From Halobacillus sp. Nhm2S1 (lineage in GTDB: Bacteria; Bacillota; Bacilli; Bacillales; Halobacillaceae), in assembly GCF_019599545.1 (NCBI RefSeq), contig NZ_JAIEZV010000006.1:1-64000 (forward strand): DNA of 64,000 nt, read 5' to 3'. This document shows, in pieces, positions 22,782 to 32,372 of the stretch. The notes beneath the pieces are model-generated. The model was not told the origin of the DNA. It searched no databases and worked only from the letters and a program-made list of their open reading frames with translations. The first letter of the stretch is position 1. Every line of letters starts with the position of its first letter. Position numbers and translations under genes: made by a program.

Positions 22782-25700
22782 TTATTTTTGAAGCGCTAGT
22801 TTCAGCTGGTGGTCACCGACTGTGTACTCTTTCATCGCTTCTTTTTCACCGACCGTCAAATCATTCACGAGAACATTTTCACGGATCAGCTGTTCATTTT
22901 GCTGGATCGCTTCTTTTACGTCTGCGTCTCCATCAAGGGCGATGTCGACACGAAGATCGATTGGAAGATCCTGCTGTTTACGTTCATCCTGGATCACGCG
23001 GATCACTTCACGCGCGAGGCCTTCCAGACGCAGCTCTTCTGTGATGTTCGTATCAAGCACAACGTGGAAGTCCTGGTTTGATCCCATAGAAAGTCCAGCA
23101 TCCGCAACGCGTTCTACGTTCAACAGATCCATCGATACTTCGACTTCTCCATCCCCTGTCGGTACAACGACCTTTTCATCCTGGACGATTTTCGCTGCTT
23201 CTTCGTCTGAAAGTTTTTCAAGATACCCTTTCACAAGCCCGACATTTTTCCCAAGGACAGGTCCTGCCGCACGGAAGTTCAGCTTCACTTCATAACGGAC
23301 AAGATCATCAGAGGATTGCTTCACGACAACTTCCTTAACGTTGATCTCATCACGGATGATGCTGCTGTATTCTTCGAGCGCTTTTCCTTGATCCTGGTTA
23401 ACCGGGATGACGACAAGCTCAGATAGCGGCTGCTTCGTCTTGATGGATTCCGTATTACGGACACCACGAGCAAGCTCAACCACTTGCAGGACAGCATCCA
23501 TATCTTTTTCAAGCTGTGTGTTGACAACCGTATCGTCCACTTTCGGGAAGTACGCCAAGTGCACACTTTCACCCGTCAAGTTCTGATAGATGTCATCAGC
23601 AAGGAACGGCGTGTACGGAGCCATCAGCTGACTCAGCTGTGCCAACACTTCATGAAGTGTATGGTAAGCGGCTTTTTTGGACTCTGTCATGCCTTCTTCC
23701 CAGAAACGGTCACGAGAACGGCGGATGTACCAGTTACTCACTTCATCGACATACTTCTCAAGAGCTTTCGCAGCTTTCGTGAAGTCATAGTCGTTCAAGG
23801 CTTCTTCTACGACTCCTGTCACACTGTTCAGGCGGGAAAGAACCCAACGGTCAAGCAATGTCTTTTCGCCTTCTTCATTCTTATCGAACGTGTAACCATC
23901 GATATTCGCATACAACGTATAGAAACCGTGCGTGTTCACGAGTGTGTCGATCACTTTCGATTTCGCTTCGATGACAACACGTTCGGAGAAACGCTTGTTG
24001 TTCCATGGAGCACTGTCAGCAAGCAGGGCCCAACGGAAAGCGTCGGCACCGAATTTCGTCACAAGATCCGTCGGGTTCAAGGCATTTCCTTTACTCTTGG
24101 ACATTTTGCGTCCTTCTTCATCAAGGATGTGACCTGTGGAAAGGACACGCTTGTATGGAGCTTTACCCGTGAACAGAGTGGAAACAGCAAGCAAGCTGTA
24201 GAACCAACCACGTGTTTGATCGATTCCTTCACAGATGACGTCTGCAGGGAACTGCTTCTCAAACTGATCTTTGTTTTCAAACGGATAGTGCTGCTGGGCA
24301 AATGGCATAGAACCAGAGTCGAACCATACATCGATGACTTCAGGTACACGGTTCATCGTGCCACTACACTTCTCACACGTCACCTGCACGCGGTCGACAT
24401 AAGGCTTGTGAAGCTCGACATCACCGATATCGCCGATCGCTTTTTCTTGTAGATCCGCTTTGCTGTGCGGTGCGTACTGGTGGTCACAAGAATCACACAT
24501 CCAGATTGGAAGTGGTGTTCCCCAGAAACGGTTACGACCGATGTTCCAGTCCACCATGTTTTCAAGGAAGTTACCAAAACGGCCATCTTTGATGTGGTTC
24601 GGGTGCCAAGTCACTTCCTGGTTGTTCTTGATGAACTGATCTTTCAGTTCTGTCGTCTTGATGAACCAGCTCTCGATTGCGTAGTAAAGCAATGGAGAGT
24701 CACAACGCCAGCAATGCGGGTAGCTGTGCTCGTATTTTTCTTTATGGAAAAGAAGTCCTTCATTCGCCAGGTATTTCACGATGTCTACGTCACAGTCTTT
24801 GACGAAACGTCCTTCAAATGGAGGAATATCCTCTGTGTAACGGCCTTGACCATCTACGACATTGAAGAAGGACAAGTTGTTTTCCTTCACCAAGTTGTAG
24901 TCATCCTCACCATAAGCTGGTGCGATGTGAACGACACCTGTACCGCTTTCAGCGTTAACGAAGTCTGCTTCCACTACGAAGTGACCACGTTCAGGCTTAA
25001 CGAACGGGAATGGCGGCTGGTATTCAACATCCTTGAAATCGCTCCCTTTATGCTTGGAAACAACTTCGTACTCTTCCCCAAGGTTCTTCTCAGCAAGAGC
25101 TTCAGCTACGATGTACACTTCGCCATCTTTCTTCGCCTTGATGTAATCAAGGTCCGGATGAACAGCTAGCGTTACGTTGGCAGGCAGCGTCCAAGGCGTT
25201 GTCGTCCAGCCCAGGAAGAATTCATTTTCAGAACCCTTCACTTTGAACTTCGCGGTTGCGGATAGGTCTTTGACATCTTCATATCCCTGAGCCACTTCGT
25301 GTGAGCTTAGTGTCGTCTGACAGCTCGGGCAGTATGGCGTAACACGGTGGCCTTTAGAAAGCAGATTACGCTTGTGAAGGTCACTCAAGATATACCAGAC
25401 ACTTTCGATATAACGGTCTTGAAGAGTGACATACGGATCATCCATATCGAGCCAGTAGCCGATTGATTCCGTAAATTCGCGCCATTCTTTTTCGTAGTTG
25501 AAGACACTTTCCTTACATTTCTCGATGAACTTTTCTACGCCGTACTCTTCGATCTGCTGTTTCCCGGAGATGCCGAGCTGCTTCTCAACTTCAAGCTCTA
25601 CCGGCAGACCGTGTGTATCCCAGCCGCCTTTACGGAGCACTTGATAACCCTGCATCGTTTTGTAACGTCCGACAAAGTCCTTGATGACGCGGCCAAGGAC

Positions 25701-25871
25701 GTGACCAGCGTGAGGAAGGCCGTTGGCTGTTGGCGGTCCTTCATAAAAAACAAATGTTTCTGCACCTTCGCGCTCGTTCATTGAGCGACGGAAGACGTTT
25801 TCTTTATTCCAGTAATCTTTGACACGATTTTCGCGGTCTAAAGCCGCTTCTTTCGTATTGACACTGCGCAT
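22782..25871 (-). CDS. ileS: Isoleucyl-tRNA synthetase, type 2 (eukaryote-like)
   Basis: Charges tRNA-Ile. At 1029 aa it is longer than the ~920-aa Bacillus subtilis enzyme. The HIGH-box region [16 protein letters not shown] and KMSKSKGN (with [18 protein letters not shown]) have the form of type 2 IleRS, the class that includes eukaryotic enzymes and plasmid MupA, which tolerate mupirocin. The central editing domain ([15 protein letters not shown]) is complete, and a CxxC...CxxC zinc site is present (CDSCDHQ, CEKCSG). Start choice: AGAGG is 8 nt before ATG 25871; a GTG at 25880 overlaps that site. It is under a T-box leader. Whether a second type 1 ileS exists elsewhere cannot be seen. Confidence 0.92.
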   Translation of the reverse strand: MRSVNTKEAALDRENRVKDYWNKENVFRRSMNEREGAETFVFYEGPPTANGLPHAGHVLGRVIKDFVGRYKTMQGYQVLRKGGWDTHGLPVELEVEKQLGISGKQQIEEYGVEKFIEKCKESVFNYEKEWREFTESIGYWLDMDDPYVTLQDRYIESVWYILSDLHKRNLLSKGHRVTPYCPSCQTTLSSHEVAQGYEDVKDLSATAKFKVKGSENEFFLGWTTTPWTLPANVTLAVHPDLDYIKAKKDGEVYIVAEALAEKNLGEEYEVVSKHKGSDFKDVEYQPPFPFVKPERGHFVVEADFVNAESGTGVVHIAPAYGEDDYNLVKENNLSFFNVVDGQGRYTEDIPPFEGRFVKDCDVDIVKYLANEGLLFHKEKYEHSYPHCWRCDSPLLYYAIESWFIKTTELKDQFIKNNQEVTWHPNHIKDGRFGNFLENMVDWNIGRNRFWGTPLPIWMCDSCDHQYAPHSKADLQEKAIGDIGDVELHKPYVDRVQVTCEKCSGTMNRVPEVIDVWFDSGSMPFAQQHYPFENKDQFEKQFPADVICEGIDQTRGWFYSLLAVSTLFTGKAPYKRVLSTGHILDEEGRKMSKSKGNALNPTDLVTKFGADAFRWALLADSAPWNNKRFSERVVIEAKSKVIDTLVNTHGFYTLYANIDGYTFDKNEEGEKTLLDRWVLSRLNSVTGVVEEALNDYDFTKAAKALEKYVDEVSNWYIRRSRDRFWEEGMTESKKAAYHTLHEVLAQLSQLMAPYTPFLADDIYQNLTGESVHLAYFPKVDDTVVNTQLEKDMDAVLQVVELARGVRNTESIKTKQPLSELVVIPVNQDQGKALEEYSSIIRDEINVKEVVVKQSSDDLVRYEVKLNFRAAGPVLGKNVGLVKGYLEKLSDEEAAKIVQDEKVVVPTGDGEVEVSMDLLNVERVADAGLSMGSNQDFHVVLDTNITEELRLEGLAREVIRVIQDERKQQDLPIDLRVDIALDGDADVKEAIQQNEQLIRENVLVNDLTVGEKEAMKEYTVGDHQLKLALQK

Positions 25872-25944
25872 TTCTTCCACCTCTTACCCTTTTATTTTTT
25901 TGTATAGAAAATGATAAAAAAACTTCCAATGACGGCAGGAACAA

Positions 25945-26205
25945 AATAAAAATCCGCCCCTGCTGTAACAACAGGGACGGATTCGATTCCGCGGTACCAC
26001 CCATATTCCGCGCATCCCATGCACGGCTCTCGGTTCACATAACGGATAACGGCCGCCAACCGGTTCCACTTACTCTGTATCATTTCAGCAGAACTTCTCA
26101 GAGATGATCTTCAGCTATTATCCGCCATCGCTTCGCACCCACCAGCGACTCTCTTAAGACCGGAATAAAGCCTACTCTTCTCGTCAACGAAACTATACGT
26201 ATCTT
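25945..26205 (-). promoter_or_regulatory. T-box leader of ileS
   Basis: The 14-nt T-box core GGGTGGTACCGCGG lies at 25989-26002 (minus), followed by a GC-rich terminator stem and T-run at 25945-25983. Upstream, the specifier loop shows GAAG-ATC-A with ATC (Ile) at about 26107-26109. Uncharged tRNA-Ile is expected to stabilise the antiterminator and switch on ileS. All elements are read directly; the mechanism is established for the family. Confidence 0.93.
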
Positions 26206-26211
26206 CTCCAT

Positions 26212-26240
26212 ATCCTACAATGTAATCTTTTGTATGTCAA
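26212..26240 (-). promoter_or_regulatory. Promoter of the ileS T-box transcript
   Basis: TTGACA (26235-26240), 17-bp spacer, TAGGAT (26212-26217) on the minus strand, about 10 bp before the start of the T-box leader. Confidence 0.75.
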
Positions 26241-26387
26241 AGCTTTCTTACCCTCATCCTCGCCCATTTTTCAGAACCTTATACGTATTCACTTTATCTT
26301 ATCGCTTTCTATAAAAATTCCATATTATCGCAAATCACCAGTCTTGCTTACAATAAAGATAACTAGACAGGAAAGAAGGGATTTCAA

Positions 26388-27164
26388 ATGTCAGATGAAG
26401 TGAAACGTCACGTTCAGGAAGTATTTTCGAAGAATAAGCAGGCGTATATTGATAGCAAGACACATAATAAGCAATCCGACCTTGATAAGATGATCGAGTG
26501 GCTGAAACCCGCCCCTTCCCACAAAGCATTGGATGTCGCTACAGGAGGAGGGCATGTTGCGAAAGCGTTAAGCAGCTATTGTGCAACGGTTTTCGCCACA
26601 GACCTTACGAAAGACATGCTGCAAAACACCGCCCGTCACTTGAATTCTCAACAAAATATTGAATACGTCGTCGCAGATGCCGAACAACTGCCTTTTCTTG
26701 ATGAGAGTTTCAATCTCGTCACCTGCCGTATCGCTCCCCACCATTTTCCTGCTCCGCACGATTTTATAAAAGAAGTGGCTCGTGTCTTAAAAGGCCAGGG
26801 CAGATTTCTCATGATTGATAACGTGGCACCTGAAGATGATGAATTGGATGAGTTTTATAATCGTTTTGAAAAAATGCGAGATTACAGCCACGTCCGCGCC
26901 CTTAAAGTCAGTGAATGGGAAAAACTTTTCTGCACCCACCAGTTGAGCGTAAAGAAGCACCTCACTCGGAAGAAAGCCATGCCTTTTTCAGACTGGGTAT
27001 GCCGTACATTAGATAACGAAGCAGACCAAAAAGCCGTTGAAGAACTTTTCAAACAAGCGCCCGATGAAGCAAAGAGTCACTTTTGCATTCAAGAAGAAAA
27101 CAACCGAGTTCAATCATTTGCCATCGATGAGTATATGGTAGTCGTAGAAAAACATTCCTCCTGA
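26388..27164 (+). CDS. UbiE/YcgJ-like SAM methyltransferase
   Basis: 258-aa class I methyltransferase. Motif I ALDVATGGGHVAKAL (about 47-61), the acidic VFATDLTKDML (motif II), ADAEQLPF and the RIAPHHFP-VLKGQGRFLMID region are all in place. It is a free-standing gene with AGGAAAGAAGGG upstream. The family includes quinone and small-molecule methyltransferases; the adjacent cydAB-like genes make quinones conceivable but not shown. Confidence 0.78.
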   Translation: MSDEVKRHVQEVFSKNKQAYIDSKTHNKQSDLDKMIEWLKPAPSHKALDVATGGGHVAKALSSYCATVFATDLTKDMLQNTARHLNSQQNIEYVVADAEQLPFLDESFNLVTCRIAPHHFPAPHDFIKEVARVLKGQGRFLMIDNVAPEDDELDEFYNRFEKMRDYSHVRALKVSEWEKLFCTHQLSVKKHLTRKKAMPFSDWVCRTLDNEADQKAVEELFKQAPDEAKSHFCIQEENNRVQSFAIDEYMVVVEKHSS

Positions 27165-27230
27165 CGAATAATCCACCATCACATTGGAAAAATAAGCGAG
27201 GTATTGAATTCGCATGTGAGGTGGAGATCA

Positions 27231-28562
27231 ATGGATATCGTCGTAATGGCCCGGGCCTTGTTCGGAACGTCGCTTGGGTTTCATATTATTTATGCAACGA
27301 TCGGTGTTGGACTTCCGGTCATGATCATCATCGCGGAAGTCCTTCACTTCATAAAGAAAGATCCGGATTATGCACTGATGGCGAAACGATGGACGAAAGG
27401 TTTCGCTATACTACTCGCCGTATCGATTGCTTCAGGAACCATTGTCGGTGTCATGATCTCCCTCTTGTTTCCTGACTTTATGGAGATCGTCGGACAAGTC
27501 ATCGCACTCCCGTTCCAAATGGAGATTTTCGCTTTTCTTATCGAAGCCGTGTTCATGTCGATTTATTTATATGCGGCTGATCGCCTGCCTCCGACATTGA
27601 GACTGGTCAGCATTATTTCTGTCGCACTTGGTGCGACAGCGTCGGCCATACTAATTACCGATGTCCATGCGTGGATGAATACGCCCGCCGGCTTCAACAT
27701 CACACCAAATGGGGAGATCACAGATGTAGATACGTGGGCTGCCTTTTTCAATCCAAGTTTCGGAGTCACCGCCCTTCACGTGACTTTGTCTGCTTATATG
27801 ACCGTCGCATTTCTCATCGCATCGATTGCCGCACTCCGGTTAATGAGGAGTAAAATTTCGAAAGCCGAACGTGCCTATCATAAAAAAGCATTGACCATCG
27901 CTCTTTACTTCGGTGCTCTCATGTCTCTTGCAACAGCGGTCAATGGTCATGAAACCGCCCAGATGCTTCATGAATACAACCCACGGAAATTGGCAGCTGC
28001 AGAAGGACTTTTCGAAACTCAACGCTACGCTCCATTATCCGTCGGTGGTTATACTTCTCTTGAGGATCAACGGGTGAAATATGCGGTTGAAATCCCCTAT
28101 GGACTCAGTTTTCTTGCTGGTGACCGATTGGATACAGAAGTGATGGGCCTTAATGAATGGCCCGAGGAATTATGGCCGCCACTTTACGTCCACATCCTCT
28201 TCAATGTCATGGTCGGTATAGGAACGGTACTTATTATGATTTCGTTCCTCGCTTTGTTCTGGAAGCACGTTCTAAAAAAAGAATTCCCAAGCTGGCTTCT
28301 GGCTACACTCGTTGTCAGTGGCCCACTCGCGATGCTTGCCATTGAAACAGGCTGGTGCTTCAGCTGTATCGGGCGTCAACCGTGGACCATTAATGAAGTG
28401 CTGCGGACAGATGAGGCAGCTACCAAATCCAACAGTGTCGGTTTTCTTTTCTACCTGTTCATGACTCTTTACATCACGCTGCTCTTTGTCACCGGTTTTG
28501 TCATGCGGTACTACTTCAAGCGGAACCCGGTCCGTAAAGATTTGGAGGCGCGGGAAGTGTAA
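27231..28562 (+). CDS. Cytochrome bd-type oxidase subunit I (CydA/YthA-like)
   Basis: 443-aa integral membrane oxidase subunit that takes electrons from quinol and reduces O2. Expected haem ligands are seen: His in SLGFHIIYA (about 19), His in VTALHVTLSAY (about 185) and Met in FNVMVGIG (about 330). The quinol-loop KLAAAEGLFETQ keeps the Lys and Glu of the family, but the loop is short, and GRQPWTINEV is conserved. GAGGTGGAG precedes ATG 27231. Followed by the subunit II gene 32 nt later. Short Q-loop versions include the cyanide-insensitive oxidase and Bacillus YthAB; no cydCD is adjacent. Confidence 0.85.
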   Translation: MDIVVMARALFGTSLGFHIIYATIGVGLPVMIIIAEVLHFIKKDPDYALMAKRWTKGFAILLAVSIASGTIVGVMISLLFPDFMEIVGQVIALPFQMEIFAFLIEAVFMSIYLYAADRLPPTLRLVSIISVALGATASAILITDVHAWMNTPAGFNITPNGEITDVDTWAAFFNPSFGVTALHVTLSAYMTVAFLIASIAALRLMRSKISKAERAYHKKALTIALYFGALMSLATAVNGHETAQMLHEYNPRKLAAAEGLFETQRYAPLSVGGYTSLEDQRVKYAVEIPYGLSFLAGDRLDTEVMGLNEWPEELWPPLYVHILFNVMVGIGTVLIMISFLALFWKHVLKKEFPSWLLATLVVSGPLAMLAIETGWCFSCIGRQPWTINEVLRTDEAATKSNSVGFLFYLFMTLYITLLFVTGFVMRYYFKRNPVRKDLEAREV

Positions 28563-28594
28563 GAGAACATCATCCCAGAAAGGACGTACAACCT

Positions 28595-29620
28595 ATGGAA
28601 GCATCAACATTAGCGATTACAATTTTGTGGAGCTTGCTTTTCGTCTATTCCATCCTAGGGTCTCTTGACTTCGGTGCTGGTTTCTGGGGGATGATCTACG
28701 GAAAGAATGAAGAGAAAAGCGCCTCCCAAATCGCCAACCGTTTTCTTTCTCCCACATGGGAAGTGACCAACGTCTTTCTCGTCATTTTCGTCGTATCTGT
28801 GGTCACCTTTTTTCCGTTCGCAACGACTCTGCTCAGTAATGTATTGCTCGTCCCTGTTGGACTTGGAGTTCTGCTGTTGACAATCCGAACGACGTTTATG
28901 GTTTTCCAGCATCACGCTGATCGGTACAAAGACTTGCTCCGGCTGACTTCCGGCTTTACAGGATTGATCATACCGGCACTTCTTGTCAGTATTCTACCAA
29001 TTACCTTGGGAGGTTTCGTCAGCTTTGAAAGTGGCTATCCTCGCCTGCAATACGGAGAACTGCTTACCCATCCGACCTTGTACATGCACATCTTATTCGG
29101 ATTATCGACCGAGCTGTTCATCTCTGCCATTTTTCTAATGGACTACGCCAAGGAAGCGGAGGATTGGAACGCGTATGATACATTCCGTAAGCATTCCCTG
29201 TGGCTTGGCCCTGTCAGTATCGCCATTGCCATGCTGACGATTAGCACATTCCCTGAAGAGGCATCGTGGATTGTCGATAACATTCAGGAACACTGGGTGG
29301 CGTTCGGATTATCCCTGCTGTGTTTTATCATCGGATACGCTTTTCTCTTTATAAAGAAAAAAGACGGTCGCCGCGGTCTGGCAAGGGCTGCCGTCATTAT
29401 GGTCGGACTTCAGTATGCCATCGCCATTTATGCTTACGGGGCCGCCCACCTGCCTTACTTGATCTATCCGGACATCACAATTGAAGACGGGTTTACAAAC
29501 CCTGATACGTTCTATCAGATGCTGATCGTCTACGCGGTCGGATTCGGCATTCTCATTCCAGCCTTCTACCTTTTCTGGCGTCTTTTCCTTAAAGACCGCC
29601 GCTACTTGAAACAGGAATAA
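28595..29620 (+). CDS. Cytochrome bd-type oxidase subunit II (CydB/YthB-like)
   Basis: 341-aa membrane protein, partner of the preceding subunit I. The N-terminal LGSLDFGAGFWGMIYG and the following WEVTNVFLVIFVV match the first helices of CydB, and about eight hydrophobic segments follow. CydB has no conserved haem ligand of its own and stabilises the complex. AAAGGA lies 10 nt before the ATG. A terminator closes the two-gene operon. Confidence 0.85.
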   Translation: MEASTLAITILWSLLFVYSILGSLDFGAGFWGMIYGKNEEKSASQIANRFLSPTWEVTNVFLVIFVVSVVTFFPFATTLLSNVLLVPVGLGVLLLTIRTTFMVFQHHADRYKDLLRLTSGFTGLIIPALLVSILPITLGGFVSFESGYPRLQYGELLTHPTLYMHILFGLSTELFISAIFLMDYAKEAEDWNAYDTFRKHSLWLGPVSIAIAMLTISTFPEEASWIVDNIQEHWVAFGLSLLCFIIGYAFLFIKKKDGRRGLARAAVIMVGLQYAIAIYAYGAAHLPYLIYPDITIEDGFTNPDTFYQMLIVYAVGFGILIPAFYLFWRLFLKDRRYLKQE

Positions 29621-29626
29621 CAGATT

Positions 29627-29657
29627 ACGGCACCCTCCTCATGGGTGCCGTTTTTTG
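29627..29657 (+). terminator. Terminator of the cydAB-like operon
   Basis: ACGGCACCC (29627-29635) and GGGTGCCGT (29643-29651) followed by TTTTTT. Confidence 0.88.
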
Positions 29658-29738
29658 TTTATCCCCTTTTTAAAAAAGGTACATAACTACCATATTCCAT
29701 TGATTTCATAGAACTTCCTATAGAAAAGGAGCAAAGAT

Positions 29739-30707
29739 ATGCAGGAATTGACGAACGATTACCTCGTGGAAGCCATTGAAGACAGCCGCCCGTTCGCTTC
29801 ATCCGGAAATGTCAACATGATCATACCCGAATACGACGAAACCATTAAAGACTACCTTGGCGTAACCATCATCACAACAGAAGGAGAATGCTTTGCAGCC
29901 GGTGATAATGACAAGTTTATCCCGATGCAGAGTACCTCAAAAATCATCGGCCTTATGCTTGCTCTACAGGATTTCGGAAAAGAGCGTGTGTTCCAAACGG
30001 TAGGCATGGAACCGATGGGTGATTTTTTCAACTCCATCAGCCAATTGGAGTCTTACGATACGAGTAAACCTTTCAACCCAATGATCAATGCTGGAGCCAT
30101 CGCTGTTTCTGCTCTGATCAAAGGACAAACCGTTGATAACCGCTTCAACCGCTATATGGAATTCCTTCGTAAGGTGACGAATAATGAACAACTTGAAATG
30201 AGTGAGGAAGTGTACGAAGCGGAAAAGGCGAATGGTGCACGTAACCGCTCCCTCGCCTACTTCATGCAGAGTACCGGGACGTTGGTAACAGACGTGGAAG
30301 AGGCACTCGACCTTTATTTTCGGATGAATTCAGTCATGATGTGCTGCCATGATTTCGCTCGTGTGGGTCTGTTTTTAGCCAAAGGAGGGCTGGATCTTGA
30401 AACAGATGAAAAGCTCATCCCTTCCCACCACTTACGCACAGTAAAAGCAATCATGATGACCTCAGGGATGTATAATTCCTCCGGCCATTATGCAGTAGAA
30501 GCCGGCTTTCCTTGTAAAAGCGGGGTATCTGGAAGCATCATCGGTTCATCTCCCGGCCGAATGGGCATCGGCGTCGTAGGACCAGCTATTGATAAAAAAG
30601 GAAACAGTACAGCTGGAGGAGCTTTAATAAAAAAACTCTCCCAGGATCTTGAACTCAATATGTTTGGTGTCGAGAACACAGAAAGGAAGAATGAAGATGG
30701 CATTTGA
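29739..30707 (+). CDS. glsA: Glutaminase A
   Basis: 322-aa serine-dependent enzyme hydrolysing glutamine to glutamate and ammonia. The beta-lactamase-like catalytic SxxK is in MQSTSKIIG (Ser about 68, Lys about 71), and NPMINAGAIAV, SLAYFMQS and the C-terminal CKSGVSGSI are diagnostic of the family. Glutamate is a major compatible solute and nitrogen hub in halophilic bacilli. AAAGGAG precedes the ATG. The next gene starts inside its last codons. Confidence 0.9.
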   Translation: MQELTNDYLVEAIEDSRPFASSGNVNMIIPEYDETIKDYLGVTIITTEGECFAAGDNDKFIPMQSTSKIIGLMLALQDFGKERVFQTVGMEPMGDFFNSISQLESYDTSKPFNPMINAGAIAVSALIKGQTVDNRFNRYMEFLRKVTNNEQLEMSEEVYEAEKANGARNRSLAYFMQSTGTLVTDVEEALDLYFRMNSVMMCCHDFARVGLFLAKGGLDLETDEKLIPSHHLRTVKAIMMTSGMYNSSGHYAVEAGFPCKSGVSGSIIGSSPGRMGIGVVGPAIDKKGNSTAGGALIKKLSQDLELNMFGVENTERKNEDGI

Positions 30708-31143
30708 CTATGATCTCGATTTTGACAACATCGACTTTCGCAAAAACCCTGAAAAGTACCGTGTCGGACGAGGAGAACAAGGCGTCTTACTCGTCGAACC
30801 CTATAAAAGTGAAATTCTTGCCCACTGGCGCTTCAAGACACCTGAGATTGCCAGGGAGTCATCGGACAAAATCTACCAGATGTTCCTCGATTATAAAGAA
30901 GCGGATGACTTCGTTGGTATGGATATGGCCCGGAAATTCCTGCAGATGGGCTATACACGCTCGCGGAGATACGCCAACTATAAGGGTGGGAAAAAGTATG
31001 ATAACAACGGGGAAGTGAATGAACGCGACATCGACGATGAGAAAGCGGAATCCGCAAAGATTTTCGAAGAAAAATGGATTCTGGCCAGGGAAGATGAAGA
31101 TTATCTAAAGAAGAAAAAAAACCATCAAAAAGAATACGGATAA
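30697..31143 (+). CDS. DUF4385-like protein
   Basis: 148-aa soluble protein rich in Asp, Glu, Lys and Tyr, without signal or membrane segment. It starts MAFDYDLDFDNIDFR and has the segment GMDMARKFLQMGYTRSRRYA, as in DUF4385 proteins of unknown function. AAAGGA lies 9 nt before ATG 30697; an ATG 6 nt earlier is too close. The gene overlaps the 3' end of glsA by 11 nt, so both probably share a transcript. Confidence 0.65.
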   Translation: MAFDYDLDFDNIDFRKNPEKYRVGRGEQGVLLVEPYKSEILAHWRFKTPEIARESSDKIYQMFLDYKEADDFVGMDMARKFLQMGYTRSRRYANYKGGKKYDNNGEVNERDIDDEKAESAKIFEEKWILAREDEDYLKKKKNHQKEYG

Positions 31144-31147
31144 AACG

Positions 31148-31210
31148 TTGACAATTCTGTGCCATGGACGTAGGATATCATTAACCCGACTAAACAAATC
31201 GGATTAATGA
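31148..31210 (+). promoter_or_regulatory. Promoter with downstream 12-bp dyad
   Basis: TTGACA (31148-31153), 17-bp spacer, TAGGAT (31171-31176). Immediately downstream TCATTAACCCGA (31178-31189) is inverted as TCGGATTAATGA (31199-31210) with one mismatch and a 9-nt centre. That position suits a repressor operator or a 5'-UTR hairpin of the following membrane-protein gene. Confidence 0.6.
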
Positions 31211-31226
31211 AACGAGGGGTGTGCCC

Positions 31227-31559
31227 GTGAAAACCTACCCACTTCTGATTAACCTGCTGTTCATGATCATCTCCTGGTCCATCGGGGTTTACTTCTTATC
31301 TGTCATTTATACTCCTACGATCATCATCCCCCTTTTTAATGATTTCATCTGGATTCGCGACTACAAAGGACTTCTCGGCTTGACGGCTATTTTTACTGTC
31401 CTGACCATACCCTTGGTGGCCTTTCTATATAAGAAACGCGGACAAATGAAGAAAAAGACGACCTGGTATGGGATGAATGCCGTCGCTCACCTGCTCTGGA
31501 TCGTCACGCTTGCCTTACAAATTAAAACTGTTCTCTACAACTTAGGAATATGTCATTAA
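31227..31559 (+). CDS. Small membrane protein, unknown
   Basis: 110-aa protein with three hydrophobic segments (about 5-35, 48-66 and 80-100). It has a consensus-like promoter with a long dyad just downstream, so its expression is probably controlled. Start choice: GAGGGG is 7 nt before GTG 31227 but 1 nt before GTG 31221. No family recognised. Confidence 0.6.
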   Translation: MKTYPLLINLLFMIISWSIGVYFLSVIYTPTIIIPLFNDFIWIRDYKGLLGLTAIFTVLTIPLVAFLYKKRGQMKKKTTWYGMNAVAHLLWIVTLALQIKTVLYNLGICH

Positions 31560-31614
31560 ATCACAGGAATCCCACCTCCTCTGTCGAACCATTCTTAATA
31601 GAGGAGGAATAGAT

Positions 31615-32004
31615 TTGGATTTTCAAACCTTTTACGAAGAGTACAAACGACGAGCCAGCCAACATGATTTGGATTACTTAAAAAAAGTGACATCACGAAA
31701 CCTCGAAGCAAGAGAAATCCGCCATGGGGAGTTGGTGGATTATTCTTATGAAGAGTCGATCGAAGGATGGCGTCAAGCTTTCGACCATTTCCAGGATCAA
31801 GATATGTCCTGGATTTACACCAACCATTCCGAGACCCAACTTAATGAAAACACACACATTGCCGCCTTCTGGGTCTCCATTCGATTAAACGGAGAACTGC
31901 TGGGGACGTCCAACCTCTTTTTTGATACGTTTGAAAAAGTTGACGGAGACTGGCAGCTCGTCCGCTCCTACATCGAAGCTGGGGTACAAAACCCATCCAT
32001 CTAA
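31615..32004 (+). CDS. NTF2-like (SnoaL/DUF4440-type) protein
   Basis: 129-aa cytoplasmic protein with a cone-shaped NTF2-like fold suggested by the order YKRRASQHDLDYLKKV, ESIEGWRQAFDHF and the C-terminal NLFFDTFEKVDGDWQLVRSY. Members range from enzymes to ligand carriers; no catalytic residue can be named. The start is TTG with GGAGG 7 nt upstream. It is monocistronic, ending just before the methionine riboswitch region. Confidence 0.6.
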   Translation: MDFQTFYEEYKRRASQHDLDYLKKVTSRNLEAREIRHGELVDYSYEESIEGWRQAFDHFQDQDMSWIYTNHSETQLNENTHIAAFWVSIRLNGELLGTSNLFFDTFEKVDGDWQLVRSYIEAGVQNPSI

Positions 32005-32032
32005 GCCTGCTCATTCAAAAGGAGGCTTTTTT
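32003..32032 (+). terminator. Weak terminator after the NTF2-like gene
   Basis: AAGCCT and AGGCTT arms with an imperfect inner pairing, then TTTTTT. Confidence 0.5.
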
Positions 32033-32072
32033 CTCATCCCGAAAAATTTTCAGAAAAATCCTAACCGGCATA

Positions 32073-32101
32073 TTGTCAAAACTTTCTGAGTAGTGTAGAG
32101 T
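32073..32101 (+). promoter_or_regulatory. Promoter of the metI-metC transcript
   Basis: TTGTCA (32073-32078), 17-bp spacer, TAGAGT (32096-32101), about 30 bp before the SAM riboswitch. Confidence 0.6.
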
Positions 32102-32132
32102 AATCAGCAATTAGAAAAAAATACAATTGAAT

Positions 32133-32294
32133 CTCTTATCAAGAGAGGCAGAGGGACTGGCCCGACGAAGCCTCAGCAACCACTGGTTCGACCAGAAAGG
32201 TGCTAACTCCAGCAAGTTGTTTTTATCAACTTGAAAGATAAGAAGAAGAACCGTACACACAAAAGTCTTCTTCTTCAAGAAGGCTTTTTTTATG
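32133..32294 (+). promoter_or_regulatory. SAM-I riboswitch (S-box)
   Basis: CTCTTATCAAGAGAGGCAGA, GGGACTGGCCCGACGAAGCC, CAGCAACC and AAGGTGCTAACTCCAGCAAG, with the P1 closure CTTATC/GATAAG (32135-32140, 32237-32242), are the textbook S-box core. The expression platform is the terminator GTCTTCTT/AAGAAGGC plus T-run (32265-32291). SAM binding should stop transcription before metI. The 368-bp spacer before metI is otherwise accounted for by the promoter and this element. Confidence 0.97.
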
Positions 32295-32372
32295 TTTATT
32301 TCAGATGTTGAGCTTATGCGGGAATAGAAAATGCCTTAATTTGAACCATTAATTAGTAAAGGATGTGTTGTT

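Noticed and set aside
22809-25169. Long plus-strand open frames opposite ileS (for example 23484-24452 and 24465-25169)
   Set aside because: They lie fully antisense to a highly conserved synthetase, have no ribosome sites and give low-similarity, Phe/Val/Arg-biased products; they are frame shadows.
25884-26083. Small minus-strand frames with RBS-like sequence before ileS
   Set aside because: They fall inside the T-box leader and are explained by its conserved RNA sequence.
32265-32291. Possible small hairpin RNA before metI
   Set aside because: It is the expression-platform terminator of the SAM riboswitch.
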